Assembly (NCBI GenBank): GCA_046340555.1
Contig: JBKDSL010000023.1
Location: 1-61,975, forward strand
DNA from: JALRAP01 sp046340555
GTDB taxonomy: Bacteria; Bacteroidota; Bacteroidia; AKYH767-A; OLB10
Reading direction: 5' to 3'
DNA length: 61,975 nucleotides
The notes under the pieces were generated by a model. It did not search any database. It saw nothing but the letters and a program-made list of their open reading frames with translations, and was not told the DNA's origin. Below, in pieces: positions 35,837 to 45,842 of this stretch. A program made the translations under genes and the position numbers. The first letter of the stretch is position 1, and every line of letters begins with the position of its first letter.

Positions 35837-37723
35837 ATGATGCAATTCGAAATCCCAACAGAAAGACCATCCATCATCAAAGTGATAGGCGTGGGCGGTG
35901 GTGGCAGCAACGCTGTCAACCACATGTTCAAACTCGGTATTAAAGGCGTCGATTTTATCGTTTGCAATACCGATAACCAGGCATTGGAGATAAGTCCGGT
36001 GCCGATAAAGGTTCAACTTGGACCAGGACTTACTCAGGGTCTTGGAGCCGGGGCCATGCCTGAGGTTGGTCGAAAAGCGGCGTTGGAGAACACGGATGAG
36101 ATTAAGGAAATCCTACGTCACAATACCAAGATGGTTTTCATTACAGCTGGTATGGGAGGTGGAACAGGTACAGGAGCAGCTCCAATTATTGCATCAATTG
36201 CACGTGAAATGGGAATCCTGACTGTTGGCATTGTAACAATACCTTTCGGATTTGAGGGTAAAAAACGTAAGGCGCAGGCTGATGCAGGTGTTGAAGAGAT
36301 GCGTAATAACGTAGATACACTGCTTGTCATTTGCAATGATAAACTCCGCGAAATACACGGCGATTTGAAACTGCGTGAGGCATTCGGTCATGCTGATGAC
36401 ATTTTGGCAATTGCTGCGAAAAGCATCGCTGAAATCATAACTACTACGCTTCATATAAATGTCGATTTTGCCGACATACAAACCGTTATGAAGGAAAGTG
36501 GTGTGGCAATCATGGGTTCTTCTCATGCTGAAGGTTCCAACAGAGCGGTACTTGCAGTCGAAAAGGCATTACACTCGCCATTATTAAATGATAATTCAAT
36601 CGAGGGGGCACGGTATATCCTGCTGAACATCACTTCCGGAAATGAGGAAATCACCATGGATGAAATGACCGAGATAACGGATTATATCCAAGAGCGCGCT
36701 GGCCATACAGCTGAAGTTATAATGGGAGTGGGCACAGATGAATCATTACTTGGCGGCATCAATGTTACCGTAATTGCAACTGGTTTCAAAACCCGCGACC
36801 AATTGGACACCGTTATAACTCCCCAAGAACACGTGACCAAATATGACATTTCCGGCGCGATCATTGAAAATGAATCACTCAATGAAGTTCAAACTGAAAA
36901 TGCAACATTGCATAGCGAAAATGTTGTTGAACGTTTTGCAGAGGAAAGTGAAGCGTCAGCGTTTCAAATTCCAGTAGGGGTTACAAGCCTAGAGTCTGAT
37001 TCGGTTGAATTGCCCGAAAACAACGATCTGGATTTTGCTACGTCATTCGAAACCGAAATGACTTTGAAGGTTATTGATGATGTTTTCAATGTTAATTCCG
37101 ATGAAAATGTATCAGAATCCATAGAGATAACCACTTTGGAAAGACTTGATACAACTGAAACCATCAACAATGATTTCAATGAAATGATATTCGAGTTTGG
37201 GATTCCCGAAGCATCTACTGAACCTGTTTCTGATCTTTCTGATGATGAACAAATCGTTTCTGATTTAACAGCTGAAGCTGAAGTCTCTTTTGATGAAACC
37301 GAAGTTAAAATGGACTTACTCCGTTTCGAGGAAGAAACGATGATTGTTGAAGTTAAAAATGATCAAATAGAGGATGGAACTCCGTTTGTGTACATTAAAC
37401 CGCAGGATTCAATCACTGAATTGACAGGTCCAATCGCATCATCTGAAACTCCAATCGTTGAAAAAACGAACTCTGATGAAGATGCAAAGCGAGCTGCAAA
37501 TGAGCGTATGACTAGGATTCGTGAATTCAACCTAAACTACAATACACCTAACGGGTTGAATGATATGGAAAAAGTTCCTGCATTCAGAAGAAGGGGAATT
37601 CAATTCGAGAACAGCGGATCACCCAACGATGTTGAGATCTCCAGATTGAGCCTGAACAGTGAAGGTGAGGGAAGGCCTGAAATCAAGCCCAATAACCCAT
37701 TCCTTCATGACCGTGTAGACTGA
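35837..37723 (+). CDS. ftsZ: Cell division protein FtsZ, with long C-terminal linker
   Basis: A tubulin-like GTPase that forms the Z ring. The signature GGGTGTG is at 107-113 and the T7 loop NVDFAD at 208-213, and the globular domain ends near residue 320. A linker of about 250 residues, rich in Glu, Asp, Ser and Thr, follows, making the chain 628 residues, much longer than the E. coli protein (383). The FtsA-binding-like peptide is recognisable as 'KVPAFRRRGIQFE' but is followed by about 40 more residues ending 'NNPFLHDRVD', as in other Bacteroidota. The start is ATG at 35837; ATG-ATG occurs in tandem. Confidence 0.95.
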   Translation: MMQFEIPTERPSIIKVIGVGGGGSNAVNHMFKLGIKGVDFIVCNTDNQALEISPVPIKVQLGPGLTQGLGAGAMPEVGRKAALENTDEIKEILRHNTKMVFITAGMGGGTGTGAAPIIASIAREMGILTVGIVTIPFGFEGKKRKAQADAGVEEMRNNVDTLLVICNDKLREIHGDLKLREAFGHADDILAIAAKSIAEIITTTLHINVDFADIQTVMKESGVAIMGSSHAEGSNRAVLAVEKALHSPLLNDNSIEGARYILLNITSGNEEITMDEMTEITDYIQERAGHTAEVIMGVGTDESLLGGINVTVIATGFKTRDQLDTVITPQEHVTKYDISGAIIENESLNEVQTENATLHSENVVERFAEESEASAFQIPVGVTSLESDSVELPENNDLDFATSFETEMTLKVIDDVFNVNSDENVSESIEITTLERLDTTETINNDFNEMIFEFGIPEASTEPVSDLSDDEQIVSDLTAEAEVSFDETEVKMDLLRFEEETMIVEVKNDQIEDGTPFVYIKPQDSITELTGPIASSETPIVEKTNSDEDAKRAANERMTRIREFNLNYNTPNGLNDMEKVPAFRRRGIQFENSGSPNDVEISRLSLNSEGEGRPEIKPNNPFLHDRVD

Positions 37724-37729
37724 GCAACT

Positions 37730-38176
37730 ATGACATTGGAAGAAAAAATCAACGTGGATATTAAAGCCGCTATGCTTTCAAAAAGTGAAGCGGCTCTACG
37801 CGCTTTACGTGCTGTTAAGTCGGCTATACTCTTAGCCAGAACAAGTGGAGGTTCAACGGTAATTTCATCCGAGGATGAGATCAAAATCCTACAAAAACTG
37901 GTCAAACAGAGAAAGGAATCAGTTGAGATTTATGATCAGCAAGGTAGATCGGATCTTGCGACTACTGAAAAGCAGGAAATTGATGTGATTGAAAAGTACC
38001 TTCCTGCCCAATTGTCTGAAGATGAAATCAAGAAAAGTCTAATCGATATCATTCAGAGTCTTGGTGCAACTGGACCCGGAGATACAGGTAAGGTAATGGC
38101 GGTTGCGTCAAAAACTTTCGCCGGGAAAGCCGATAATAAATTGGTTTCTCAACTGGTCCGTTCATTATTGAGTTAG
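37730..38176 (+). CDS. YqeY-like (GatB/YqeY domain) protein
   Basis: 148 residues, all helical: 'LEEKINVDIKAAMLSKSEA', 'LRALRAVKSAILLA', 'QRKESVEIYDQQGRSDLA' and 'EIDVIEKYLPAQLS' are typical YqeY motifs. The C-terminal half resembles the tRNA-binding tail of the amidotransferase subunit GatB. The function of free-standing YqeY is not settled. It starts 6 bases after ftsZ and is followed by a terminator, so it closes the dcw unit. Confidence 0.92.
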   Translation: MTLEEKINVDIKAAMLSKSEAALRALRAVKSAILLARTSGGSTVISSEDEIKILQKLVKQRKESVEIYDQQGRSDLATTEKQEIDVIEKYLPAQLSEDEIKKSLIDIIQSLGATGPGDTGKVMAVASKTFAGKADNKLVSQLVRSLLS

Positions 38177-38201
38177 GATTTACTAAAGAATTGATCGTCA
38201 C

Positions 38202-38234
38202 GCCGGTGTCTTTTTGAAGATACCGGCTTTTTTT
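38202..38234 (+). terminator. Rho-independent terminator at the end of the dcw cluster
   Basis: GCCGGT pairs with ACCGGC around a short loop and is followed by seven T. It lies 25 bases after the yqeY-like stop. The remaining sequence to 38469 is AT-rich, with only a possible promoter. Confidence 0.85.
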
Positions 38235-38343
38235 ACCCATGATTTGCACACCTCGGTGTTCTTATAAAGAATTGAATATCAAATATATAAATTTTTTGTC
38301 CTATCGTTCGTCAAAAAGTTACTTAAGTATATGTTACAACTTA

Positions 38344-38351
38344 TATGTTTG
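38344..38351 (+). promoter_or_regulatory. Possible -7 element for the adhesin gene
   Basis: TATGTTTG is a full TAnnTTTG match in an AT-rich leader, about 118 bases before the ATG at 38470. No clear -33 TTG, so this is weak. Confidence 0.3.
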
Positions 38352-38469
38352 ATTTTAAACAATTTAAAATATCAGGACAATTGAAACCATGTAATTAGAT
38401 CCGTCGTACAAAAAGGGATTAATCCTAAAAATCTTGAGTCATTTTAAATATCTAACCAACAATGTTGCC

Positions 38470-41400
38470 ATGATAAACCAACTATCATTAAAACAAGCAT
38501 TATCATTTTTCAAGCTAGTGCCATCATTGGTATTGGTCACTGTTTTTTCAGTGATTTCCGAATCAAAGGCGCAGTCTACATGTTCCATTCCTACACAAAT
38601 CAGTGGATTTGGTGTAGATGGTGACTTGAATGCAAATTCTCCTGCTTCAGTTTTGGGCGAGTCCTGGTTCAGCTCTTCAGCATTCCCAGGTACGGGTGTT
38701 GGAATAATCAGCTCTTCCAGTCTCACGGCGACGCCAGCAATATCCGCATTCCAATTTGATTCGATCATCCAAGCAGGAACAACCTCACAGGCGCGAAATC
38801 GTACTTATCTGCAGCGCATGGCGTTTCCCTTCCTTACAAATATCAATGGTAATACACTTATAGACGCTTTTGCCGTCAGGGACAATATCTCCCCAGATAC
38901 CTCATCGTTTTCAGGTAGCAATAAAAATGGGGATAATCCCTCCATTTGGGGCATTGCTACTTCTTCTGTTCCAAACAAAAATGATATAATTGATGCTGGT
39001 GGGCATTTGCGTAGAAGCGGTGTAGACAATAAACTTCGGATGTTTGCTTATCTGACTAAACTAGGCACTAGTGGCGACAGTTATACTGACATTGAGATTT
39101 ACAGGCAGGTTCCAACTTTCAATCCAATAACTGGAAACTTCTCTAATACCGGACCAGCTACAACTGGCGGACATACTACATTCAGTTTTTCAAATACGGC
39201 AGCTATTGCCGTTCCCGGTGATATATTGGTCTGCATCAATTATAATTCTTCTAGTGGAGTTGCATCCTTGAGGGTTTGGTGTAATATCAACAATTTGGAC
39301 GGCAATGGAAATGGAATTGCATGGTTCAATGCGCAACCAGGACGACCTTTCAATTTCACGGGGGATTTCATTACCGGATCGGGTAGTAACGGTTATGGAT
39401 ATGCAGAGGTATCATCACTTACGGGAGCTTCGTGCCTAGTATATAGTGTCCTAAATATTGCTTCATCCCCAGCCGGATATTGGGGAAACCTTGTAGGCTC
39501 CAGTGCTTCATATAGCTCAACGCTCGATTCTGAGCAGATGGTCAATATCGCTATTAACTTCACTGATTTCGGTTTGGATTTTGCTACAGTAACGGGGCCG
39601 TGCTCAAATTTGTTTGGTGCCTTGTTATTCAAATCGCGTTCATCTTCATCCTTCAGCTCTGAATTGAAAGATTTTACCGGTCCATTCTCATTCGCTAACT
39701 TTTCAGAAGTTCAAGCTAATGCAGGACCTGACAAGGAATTGAATTGTACTAATCCTACCATTTCGTTGTCGGGCTCTTCCATAACTTCTGGTGTGACTGT
39801 GACATGGAATGCATTGTCTGGAAATATTTTAAGTGGAGTAAATACATTTTCTCCCGTGGTGAATCAACCTGGTACATACGTGATGTATGTTCAAAGCCCA
39901 TTGCTATCTACGTGTATTGTTACAGACACAGTGGTGGTGAGTTTGAACTCGACCGCCCCGAATGTTAATGCAGGAACGGATGCAAGCATTTCGTGTAATA
40001 GCCCATCCGTTACATTAAATGGAGCATCATCCACTACAGGAGTAACATTTAGTTGGTCTGCCCTCTCTGGCGGCTCCATAGTTAGTGGTGGAAATTCAAC
40101 CAATCCAGTTGTCGTAGCCGGATGTTACGTGCTTACAACTTCAAATCCAATAAATGGATGTATTAACACGGACACCGTTTGTGTCAATTCAAATACTCAG
40201 GCTCCCTCGATAGTTATCTCCTCTTCAACTAACGCATCTTGCTATGCAAGTTGTAACGGCTCAGCACTGGCCAATGCAACAGGAACAAATGCTCCTTATG
40301 TATATACGTGGTCTAACGGTCAAACATCGCAATCTATCGCTGGACTTTGCGCAGGTACTTATACTGTGACTGTTGCAGGTTCCAATGGTTGTAGTGCCAC
40401 TGAATCAGTAATCATCTCCCAGCCTTCAAATTCGTTGGCTGTTTCGGTTTCCAATATCCAAAATGCAAATTGCAATGGTTCAACTGACGGCTCAATATCG
40501 GTTGTTGCAAATGGTGGAACCGCCCCCTATAATTATCTATGGAGCAACGGATCAACAACCAATAGTACGGGACCCGTAGCGGCTGGAACTTACTCGGTAA
40601 CAGTAACAGATATCAATGGATGTACAGAAAACTCCACTTCAATAACTGTCTCCGAGCCACCCGCACCTTTAATCGTTAGTAGTAATAATATATCCAATGC
40701 TACATGTTTTGGAACCCCAACTGGTTCGATAAATGTTGTATCAACTGGAGGCACTTCACCATACACGTATTTGTGGAGTAATGGAGCAATCACCGAAGAC
40801 TTAAGTGGTGTCGCCGCTGGTGTTTATGATTTGACAGTCACTGATGCCAATGGATGTACGTTTGCATTTTCAGCAACGGTTGGCCAGCCAGGTGCTCCTC
40901 TTGCTTCAACCTCCTTCATATCAAACCCTGCAAGTTGTTTTGGCGGAAATGATGGATCAGCAACAATAAACGCGACAGGGGGAACCTCGCCTTATACTTT
41001 CCAATGGTCAAACGGACAAACTGTACAAACAGCCGGCGGACTTATCGCAGGAACTTATTCGATATCTGTAACCGATGCCAATGGTTGTACTTCTGTTGGA
41101 AGTGTTCAAATACTACAACCACTTGCACTTTTTGCCACTGTAAGCTCCACACAAAACGTAGGTTGCAATGGCGGTTCAGACGGATTAATCAATTTAAATA
41201 TTTCCGGTGGTGTTTCGCCTTACAGTTACTCTTGGAGCAACGGATCAACTTCACAGGATATCTCATCTTTGATTGCAGGAACATACACGGTGACAATTAC
41301 AGATGCCAACGGTTGCACGAGCTCGGTTTCACAAAACATTAACGAGCCATCATCCCAGTTGAGTTCATCAGCAACAGTTAACCAATCCGTTTACTGTTTC

Positions 41401-44400
41401 GGTGGCTCAAATGGAATCATTAATGTTTCTGTATCAGGTGGTACACCATCATATTCATACAATTGGAGTAATGGCGCTACAACATCTGTCGTCAGCGGTT
41501 TATCTGCAGGCAATTATACCTTAACGGTTACCGACGCAAACGGATGTCAAAATTCAGCGATATTTTCTGTTGCAGAGCCCAATGGTCCTTTATCCGCAAC
41601 ACAAATCAATACCAATAATGTTTCCTGCAACGGAGGATTCGACGGTTCGATTTCGGTTTCCGTTTCCGGAGGAACAGCGCCCTATTTGTACCTATGGAGC
41701 AACGGATCATCTTCGCAAGACCTGGTTGCTGTTGCTGCAGGAACATATACCTTGTCTGTTACAGATGCCAATGGGTGTACAGCCTTAATCAATGCTTCGA
41801 TAGGTCAACCCGCAACTCCAATTGCTTCAACTGTTTCAGTTACTCAAAATGTTTCTTGTAATAGCGGAGGTAATGGTGTTTTAACTGCATCCGCATCGGG
41901 TGGGACAGCTCCCTACAGCTACCTTTGGAATAATGGAGCCGTAACTCAATCTATTTCTGGGTTATCCGTAGGCAACTATTCTGTTACTATCACTGATGCA
42001 AATGGTTGTTCTGATAATGCAACCGCCTCAGTTGCACAACCGCTTCAGCCGATCAGTATCCAAGCTACAGTTACATCCAATATTTCTTGTTTCAATGGTA
42101 ATAATGGAACAATTTCCATTTCGATAATCGGCGGTACGGCTCCGTATAATTACTTATGGAATAATGGCTCCTCTGCCCAAAATCTAATTCAATTGCCAGC
42201 GGGTACATACACGGTGACTGTTACCGATGCAAATGGTTGTACTGAACAATCCGTCAACTCAATTACACAACCAGCAGGATCAATTGCCGCCAATATTTCT
42301 GTTTCACAGAGTGTAGCTTGCTTTGGTGGTGGTACAGGTACTCTTGACCTGACTGTATCGGGGGGCACAGCTCCGTATTCCTATTCTTGGAGTAATGGTG
42401 AGACAACACAAGACATATCTAACCTGACTTCCGGAACCTATACCGTCTCAATAACGGATGCCAACGGATGCCTTTCTTCCGCTTCTGGAACTGTCAATCA
42501 ACCCTTAGCTCCACTTGGAATTACGGTTGCTTCAAACTCAAATGTTAATTGTTTTGGAGGTTCTGATGGATCGGCTTCAGTAAGTGTTTCTGGAGGTACT
42601 GTTCCATATGCCTACTTGTGGAGTGACGGGTCAGTGAATAATTCGACGCAAAATCTTGCTGCAGGCAGCTATTCTGTTACCGTGACTGATGCCAATGGAT
42701 GCACCTCTATCCAATCCATACAAATAATCGAGCCTAATCAGCAATTGACTACTTCCCTTAGCCTTGTCTCAAACGTATCGTGTGTTGGTGGATCAGATGG
42801 TTCTCTTTCTTCCACCGTTCTGGGAGGTACCGCTCCGTATTCTTATTCATGGAGTAATGGAGGATCGAGTTCCAATACTGTTGCCTTGTCTGCTGGAACT
42901 TATACATTGACCATAACTGATGCCAATGGCTGTACTGCCTCAACTACGGCATCAATTGTACAACCTGCAGCAGCTTTGACAACTTCAGCCATATCGAATC
43001 AGAGCGTTTCATGTTTTGCTGGCGCAGATGGTTTGATTTCAGTTACGGGAATCGGCGGTACTGCACCTTATAATTATGCTTGGAGCAATGGCACCTCAGG
43101 AAACAACATATCGGGCCTTGTTGCTGGCACTTACACTGTAATTGTAACCGATGCCAATGGTTGTTCTAATACCAATACATTCAATGTTGGTCAGCCAGCT
43201 AGTCCATTGGCAGCAATAGTCAATGCCTCAGCTGATGTTTCTTGTAATGGAGGAGGTGATGGTTCAATCGACTTGGATATTCTCGGAGGAACCGCTCCCT
43301 ACTTGTATAATTGGAATAATGGCAGTGTAACCCAAGACATCGTTAACCTGCCTTCAGGGTTATATAATTGTATTATAACGGATGCAAACGGATGCACTCA
43401 AAGTGTTTCACAGGCCATATCTCAGCCTCAAAATGCCTTAAGCAATATAGCATCCATTACCCAGCAAGTGAATTGTTTCAATGGTAATGATGGAAGCATA
43501 GATTTGACGGTTAATGGCGGCACTCAACCTTATTCATATAACTGGAGCAACGGCTCAACCACGGAAGACTTGTCAGGTTTGCCTGCCGGTGTTTATTCGG
43601 TTTTAATTACCGACCAGAACGGTTGCCAGGATACCGCTTCGGTAACAATCACACAGCCTTCTTTTGCCTTAAGCCTTTCTTCCACTCAAACCGTACCTGT
43701 GTCATGTAACAGTGGAGCTAACGGAGCCATTGATCTAACGGTGATAGGTGGGACCCAGCCTTATAATTTTTCTTGGAGCAACGGCGCTACAAGCGAGGAT
43801 ATATCCGGACTGTCGGCTGGTACATTTACCGTTTCTGTTACGGATGCCAACGGCTGTACAAGCACGCTTTCGGTTAACATCAGCCAGCCACAAAATGCAC
43901 TTTCGTTGAGTACGGTTTCGGTCGCCAATGTTGATTGCTTTGGAGGATCGAATGGTAATATTGACCTCAATGTTTCCGGAGGCACATCGCCATACACGTA
44001 TTTATGGAGCAACGGTGCGGCCACTGAAGACTTGAGCGGCATTACTGCCGGCACTTATACGGTAAGTGTTATGGATTCCAATGGCTGCGATGGCTCTGTA
44101 ACAGTTATCATAAATCAACCCACAAATCCTTTAAGCAACACTGTTACTGTTGGCCAACAAGTGAATTGTTTCAATGGTAATGATGGAAGCATAGATTTGA
44201 CGGTTAATGGCGGCACTCAACCTTATTCATATAACTGGAGCAACGGCTCAACCACGGAAGACTTGTCAGGTTTGCCTGCTGGTGTTTATTCGGTTTTAAT
44301 TACCGACCAAAATGGTTGCCAGGATTCCGCTTCGGTAGCAATTGTTCAGCCGCTCGACTCTCTATCGGCAAATCTCACGTCTACTCAGCAAGTCAATTGC

Positions 44401-45786
44401 TTCGCTGGAAGTGATGGAGCTATAGATTTGACTGCTATCGGAGGAACAGCACCTTATACATATTCTTGGAGTAATGGAGCGCAAACTGAGGATTTGGCTG
44501 GACTGACAGCAGGAAACTACTCTGTAAGTATTACAGATGCCAATGGTTGTACAGTTGTTTTAACTACTACAATATCTCAGCCATTGGATTCCTTATCAAT
44601 TCAGCCCTCATCCACTCAGAATATCGCTTGTTATGGTGACAGTACAGGTGTGATAGATATTTCTGTAAGTGGAGGAACTGCTCCTTTTCAGTTTAATTGG
44701 AGCAATGGTTCAGTATCGGAAGACCTTTCAAATTTGCAATCTGGCGTATACACTATAACTGTTACAGATGCCAACGGTTGTACCTCAGCACAAAGCATTC
44801 AGCTTTCTCAACCTTTAGCACAGTTGTCGGTTTCAGGGTCTACCACAGTGGCAGATTGTATCAACAATGTTGGAGGCGATATATTCATTTCTCCAAGCGG
44901 TGGGACCACGCCGTATGCATATCAATGGAGTACTGGATCAACCACTCAAAATCTAAACAATCTACCTTCGTCAACCTACACGGTTACAATCACCGATGCA
45001 AATGGTTGTACTGCCATTACTGATTTTGTGATTGCTAATAACTCGTTCCTTTTGGTTCAGATCACTTCTGATGAGATTTGCGTTGGTGATTCAGCCGTAT
45101 TGTCTGTGAGCGTTTCGGTACCTGCAACTTATCAATGGTATTATAACAGTTCCCCTATTGCCGGTGCTGTAAATAACACATTTGTTACGTATGCGCAAGG
45201 GTTCTACAAATGCGAAGTCAATTCTGTTTGCGGTATTATAATGTCTGATTCAGTTGAAATTGCGGTCAGGTCTTTGACGGGCGCTTCCATCAGCAGTAAC
45301 CAGATAATTTGTCCGCCGGAGACCGTTGAACTCTTGGCATCGGGTGGTGTAACATATCAATGGAGCCCTGCCATTTATATAAACGACCCCAACTCAAGCA
45401 GTCCGATCGTTAACCCTCGTGAAACTACGATTTACAGTGTGTTGGTTACAGATGATTTTGGTTGCAAGACTATAATGAGTGTTGAAGTTGCAGTTGTTTG
45501 CGATACCATGCTTATTCCAAATGGGTTTTCTCCAAATGGTGATGGTGTGAATGATGGATATGAGATTGAAGGCATAGAAAACTACCCAGGTAACATCCTT
45601 TACATATACAATAGGTGGGGTAATCTCATTTACAAGGCCAAGGATTATAAGAACAATTGGACGGGTGAATGCAATGTCTCCAGTATCAACTATGGTAAGA
45701 AGGTGCCATCGGGTACCTACTATTACATACTTGATCTCAATGATGGACAAAAGCCAAGAAACGGGTTTATCATTCTAAGGAAATGA
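38470..45786 (+). CDS. Giant SprB-like surface protein with SprB repeats and T9SS type B sorting domain
   Basis: 2438 residues from the ATG at 38470, which begins a signal peptide ending SKAQ at about residue 35. Next come about 375 residues of unassigned beta-rich sequence, two PKD/Ig-like units (about 411-575, opening NAGPDKELNC), 21 tandem SprB repeats (about 577-2190), an Ig-like unit, another PKD-like unit, and a C-terminal T9SS type B sorting domain (about 2346-2438: 'NGFSPNGDGVNDGYEIEG', 'YNRWGNLIYKA', 'GTYYYILDL'). SprB of Flavobacterium is the mobile gliding adhesin. This protein is shorter than SprB (over 6000 residues) but of the same design. It is followed by a PorP/SprF-like gene, a known pairing. 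Export by T9SS is inferred from the sorting domain. Confidence 0.92.
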   Translation: MINQLSLKQALSFFKLVPSLVLVTVFSVISESKAQSTCSIPTQISGFGVDGDLNANSPASVLGESWFSSSAFPGTGVGIISSSSLTATPAISAFQFDSIIQAGTTSQARNRTYLQRMAFPFLTNINGNTLIDAFAVRDNISPDTSSFSGSNKNGDNPSIWGIATSSVPNKNDIIDAGGHLRRSGVDNKLRMFAYLTKLGTSGDSYTDIEIYRQVPTFNPITGNFSNTGPATTGGHTTFSFSNTAAIAVPGDILVCINYNSSSGVASLRVWCNINNLDGNGNGIAWFNAQPGRPFNFTGDFITGSGSNGYGYAEVSSLTGASCLVYSVLNIASSPAGYWGNLVGSSASYSSTLDSEQMVNIAINFTDFGLDFATVTGPCSNLFGALLFKSRSSSSFSSELKDFTGPFSFANFSEVQANAGPDKELNCTNPTISLSGSSITSGVTVTWNALSGNILSGVNTFSPVVNQPGTYVMYVQSPLLSTCIVTDTVVVSLNSTAPNVNAGTDASISCNSPSVTLNGASSTTGVTFSWSALSGGSIVSGGNSTNPVVVAGCYVLTTSNPINGCINTDTVCVNSNTQAPSIVISSSTNASCYASCNGSALANATGTNAPYVYTWSNGQTSQSIAGLCAGTYTVTVAGSNGCSATESVIISQPSNSLAVSVSNIQNANCNGSTDGSISVVANGGTAPYNYLWSNGSTTNSTGPVAAGTYSVTVTDINGCTENSTSITVSEPPAPLIVSSNNISNATCFGTPTGSINVVSTGGTSPYTYLWSNGAITEDLSGVAAGVYDLTVTDANGCTFAFSATVGQPGAPLASTSFISNPASCFGGNDGSATINATGGTSPYTFQWSNGQTVQTAGGLIAGTYSISVTDANGCTSVGSVQILQPLALFATVSSTQNVGCNGGSDGLINLNISGGVSPYSYSWSNGSTSQDISSLIAGTYTVTITDANGCTSSVSQNINEPSSQLSSSATVNQSVYCFGGSNGIINVSVSGGTPSYSYNWSNGATTSVVSGLSAGNYTLTVTDANGCQNSAIFSVAEPNGPLSATQINTNNVSCNGGFDGSISVSVSGGTAPYLYLWSNGSSSQDLVAVAAGTYTLSVTDANGCTALINASIGQPATPIASTVSVTQNVSCNSGGNGVLTASASGGTAPYSYLWNNGAVTQSISGLSVGNYSVTITDANGCSDNATASVAQPLQPISIQATVTSNISCFNGNNGTISISIIGGTAPYNYLWNNGSSAQNLIQLPAGTYTVTVTDANGCTEQSVNSITQPAGSIAANISVSQSVACFGGGTGTLDLTVSGGTAPYSYSWSNGETTQDISNLTSGTYTVSITDANGCLSSASGTVNQPLAPLGITVASNSNVNCFGGSDGSASVSVSGGTVPYAYLWSDGSVNNSTQNLAAGSYSVTVTDANGCTSIQSIQIIEPNQQLTTSLSLVSNVSCVGGSDGSLSSTVLGGTAPYSYSWSNGGSSSNTVALSAGTYTLTITDANGCTASTTASIVQPAAALTTSAISNQSVSCFAGADGLISVTGIGGTAPYNYAWSNGTSGNNISGLVAGTYTVIVTDANGCSNTNTFNVGQPASPLAAIVNASADVSCNGGGDGSIDLDILGGTAPYLYNWNNGSVTQDIVNLPSGLYNCIITDANGCTQSVSQAISQPQNALSNIASITQQVNCFNGNDGSIDLTVNGGTQPYSYNWSNGSTTEDLSGLPAGVYSVLITDQNGCQDTASVTITQPSFALSLSSTQTVPVSCNSGANGAIDLTVIGGTQPYNFSWSNGATSEDISGLSAGTFTVSVTDANGCTSTLSVNISQPQNALSLSTVSVANVDCFGGSNGNIDLNVSGGTSPYTYLWSNGAATEDLSGITAGTYTVSVMDSNGCDGSVTVIINQPTNPLSNTVTVGQQVNCFNGNDGSIDLTVNGGTQPYSYNWSNGSTTEDLSGLPAGVYSVLITDQNGCQDSASVAIVQPLDSLSANLTSTQQVNCFAGSDGAIDLTAIGGTAPYTYSWSNGAQTEDLAGLTAGNYSVSITDANGCTVVLTTTISQPLDSLSIQPSSTQNIACYGDSTGVIDISVSGGTAPFQFNWSNGSVSEDLSNLQSGVYTITVTDANGCTSAQSIQLSQPLAQLSVSGSTTVADCINNVGGDIFISPSGGTTPYAYQWSTGSTTQNLNNLPSSTYTVTITDANGCTAITDFVIANNSFLLVQITSDEICVGDSAVLSVSVSVPATYQWYYNSSPIAGAVNNTFVTYAQGFYKCEVNSVCGIIMSDSVEIAVRSLTGASISSNQIICPPETVELLASGGVTYQWSPAIYINDPNSSSPIVNPRETTIYSVLVTDDFGCKTIMSVEVAVVCDTMLIPNGFSPNGDGVNDGYEIEGIENYPGNILYIYNRWGNLIYKAKDYKNNWTGECNVSSINYGKKVPSGTYYYILDLNDGQKPRNGFIILRK
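43465..43644 (+). repeat. Near-identical repeat copy A inside the adhesin
   Basis: 180 bases that recur at 44158-44337 with about four mismatches, three of them silent. The offset is 693 bases, exactly three repeat units of 231. Other units in the array are far more divergent. Confidence 0.88.
44158..44337 (+). repeat. Near-identical repeat copy B inside the adhesin
   Basis: Matches copy A at 43465-43644 with about four differences over 180 bases. The flanking bases differ, so the identity is a local block within units 15 and 18 of the array. Confidence 0.88.
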
Positions 45787-45842
45787 TGTAATTATAATTT
45801 AGGAAGGAAACTATCATATCAATTGCCAAGATGCACTTAGCC

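Larger units (their letters stand above)
40201..45050 (+). repeat. 21 tandem SprB repeats (about 231 bp each)
   Basis: Each unit of about 77 residues follows the pattern 'C.GG.DGSI...V.GGT.PY.Y.WSNG', then 'L.AGTY.V.VTDANGC' and a closing 'QP'. I count 21 NGC endings. Most units differ greatly at the nucleotide level, so the array is old and diversified, except for one near-identical pair listed separately. Confidence 0.88.

Noticed and set aside
38805..44054. Minus-strand and alternate-frame open frames inside the adhesin (for example 40590-40793 and 43761-44054)
   Set aside because: They arise from the repeated codon pattern of the plus-strand gene, have no start context or recognisable domains, and copy the repeat period.
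40201..45050. CRISPR array or DNA satellite
   Set aside because: The periodicity is 231 bases, coding, and in frame throughout; there are no short identical repeats with unique spacers.
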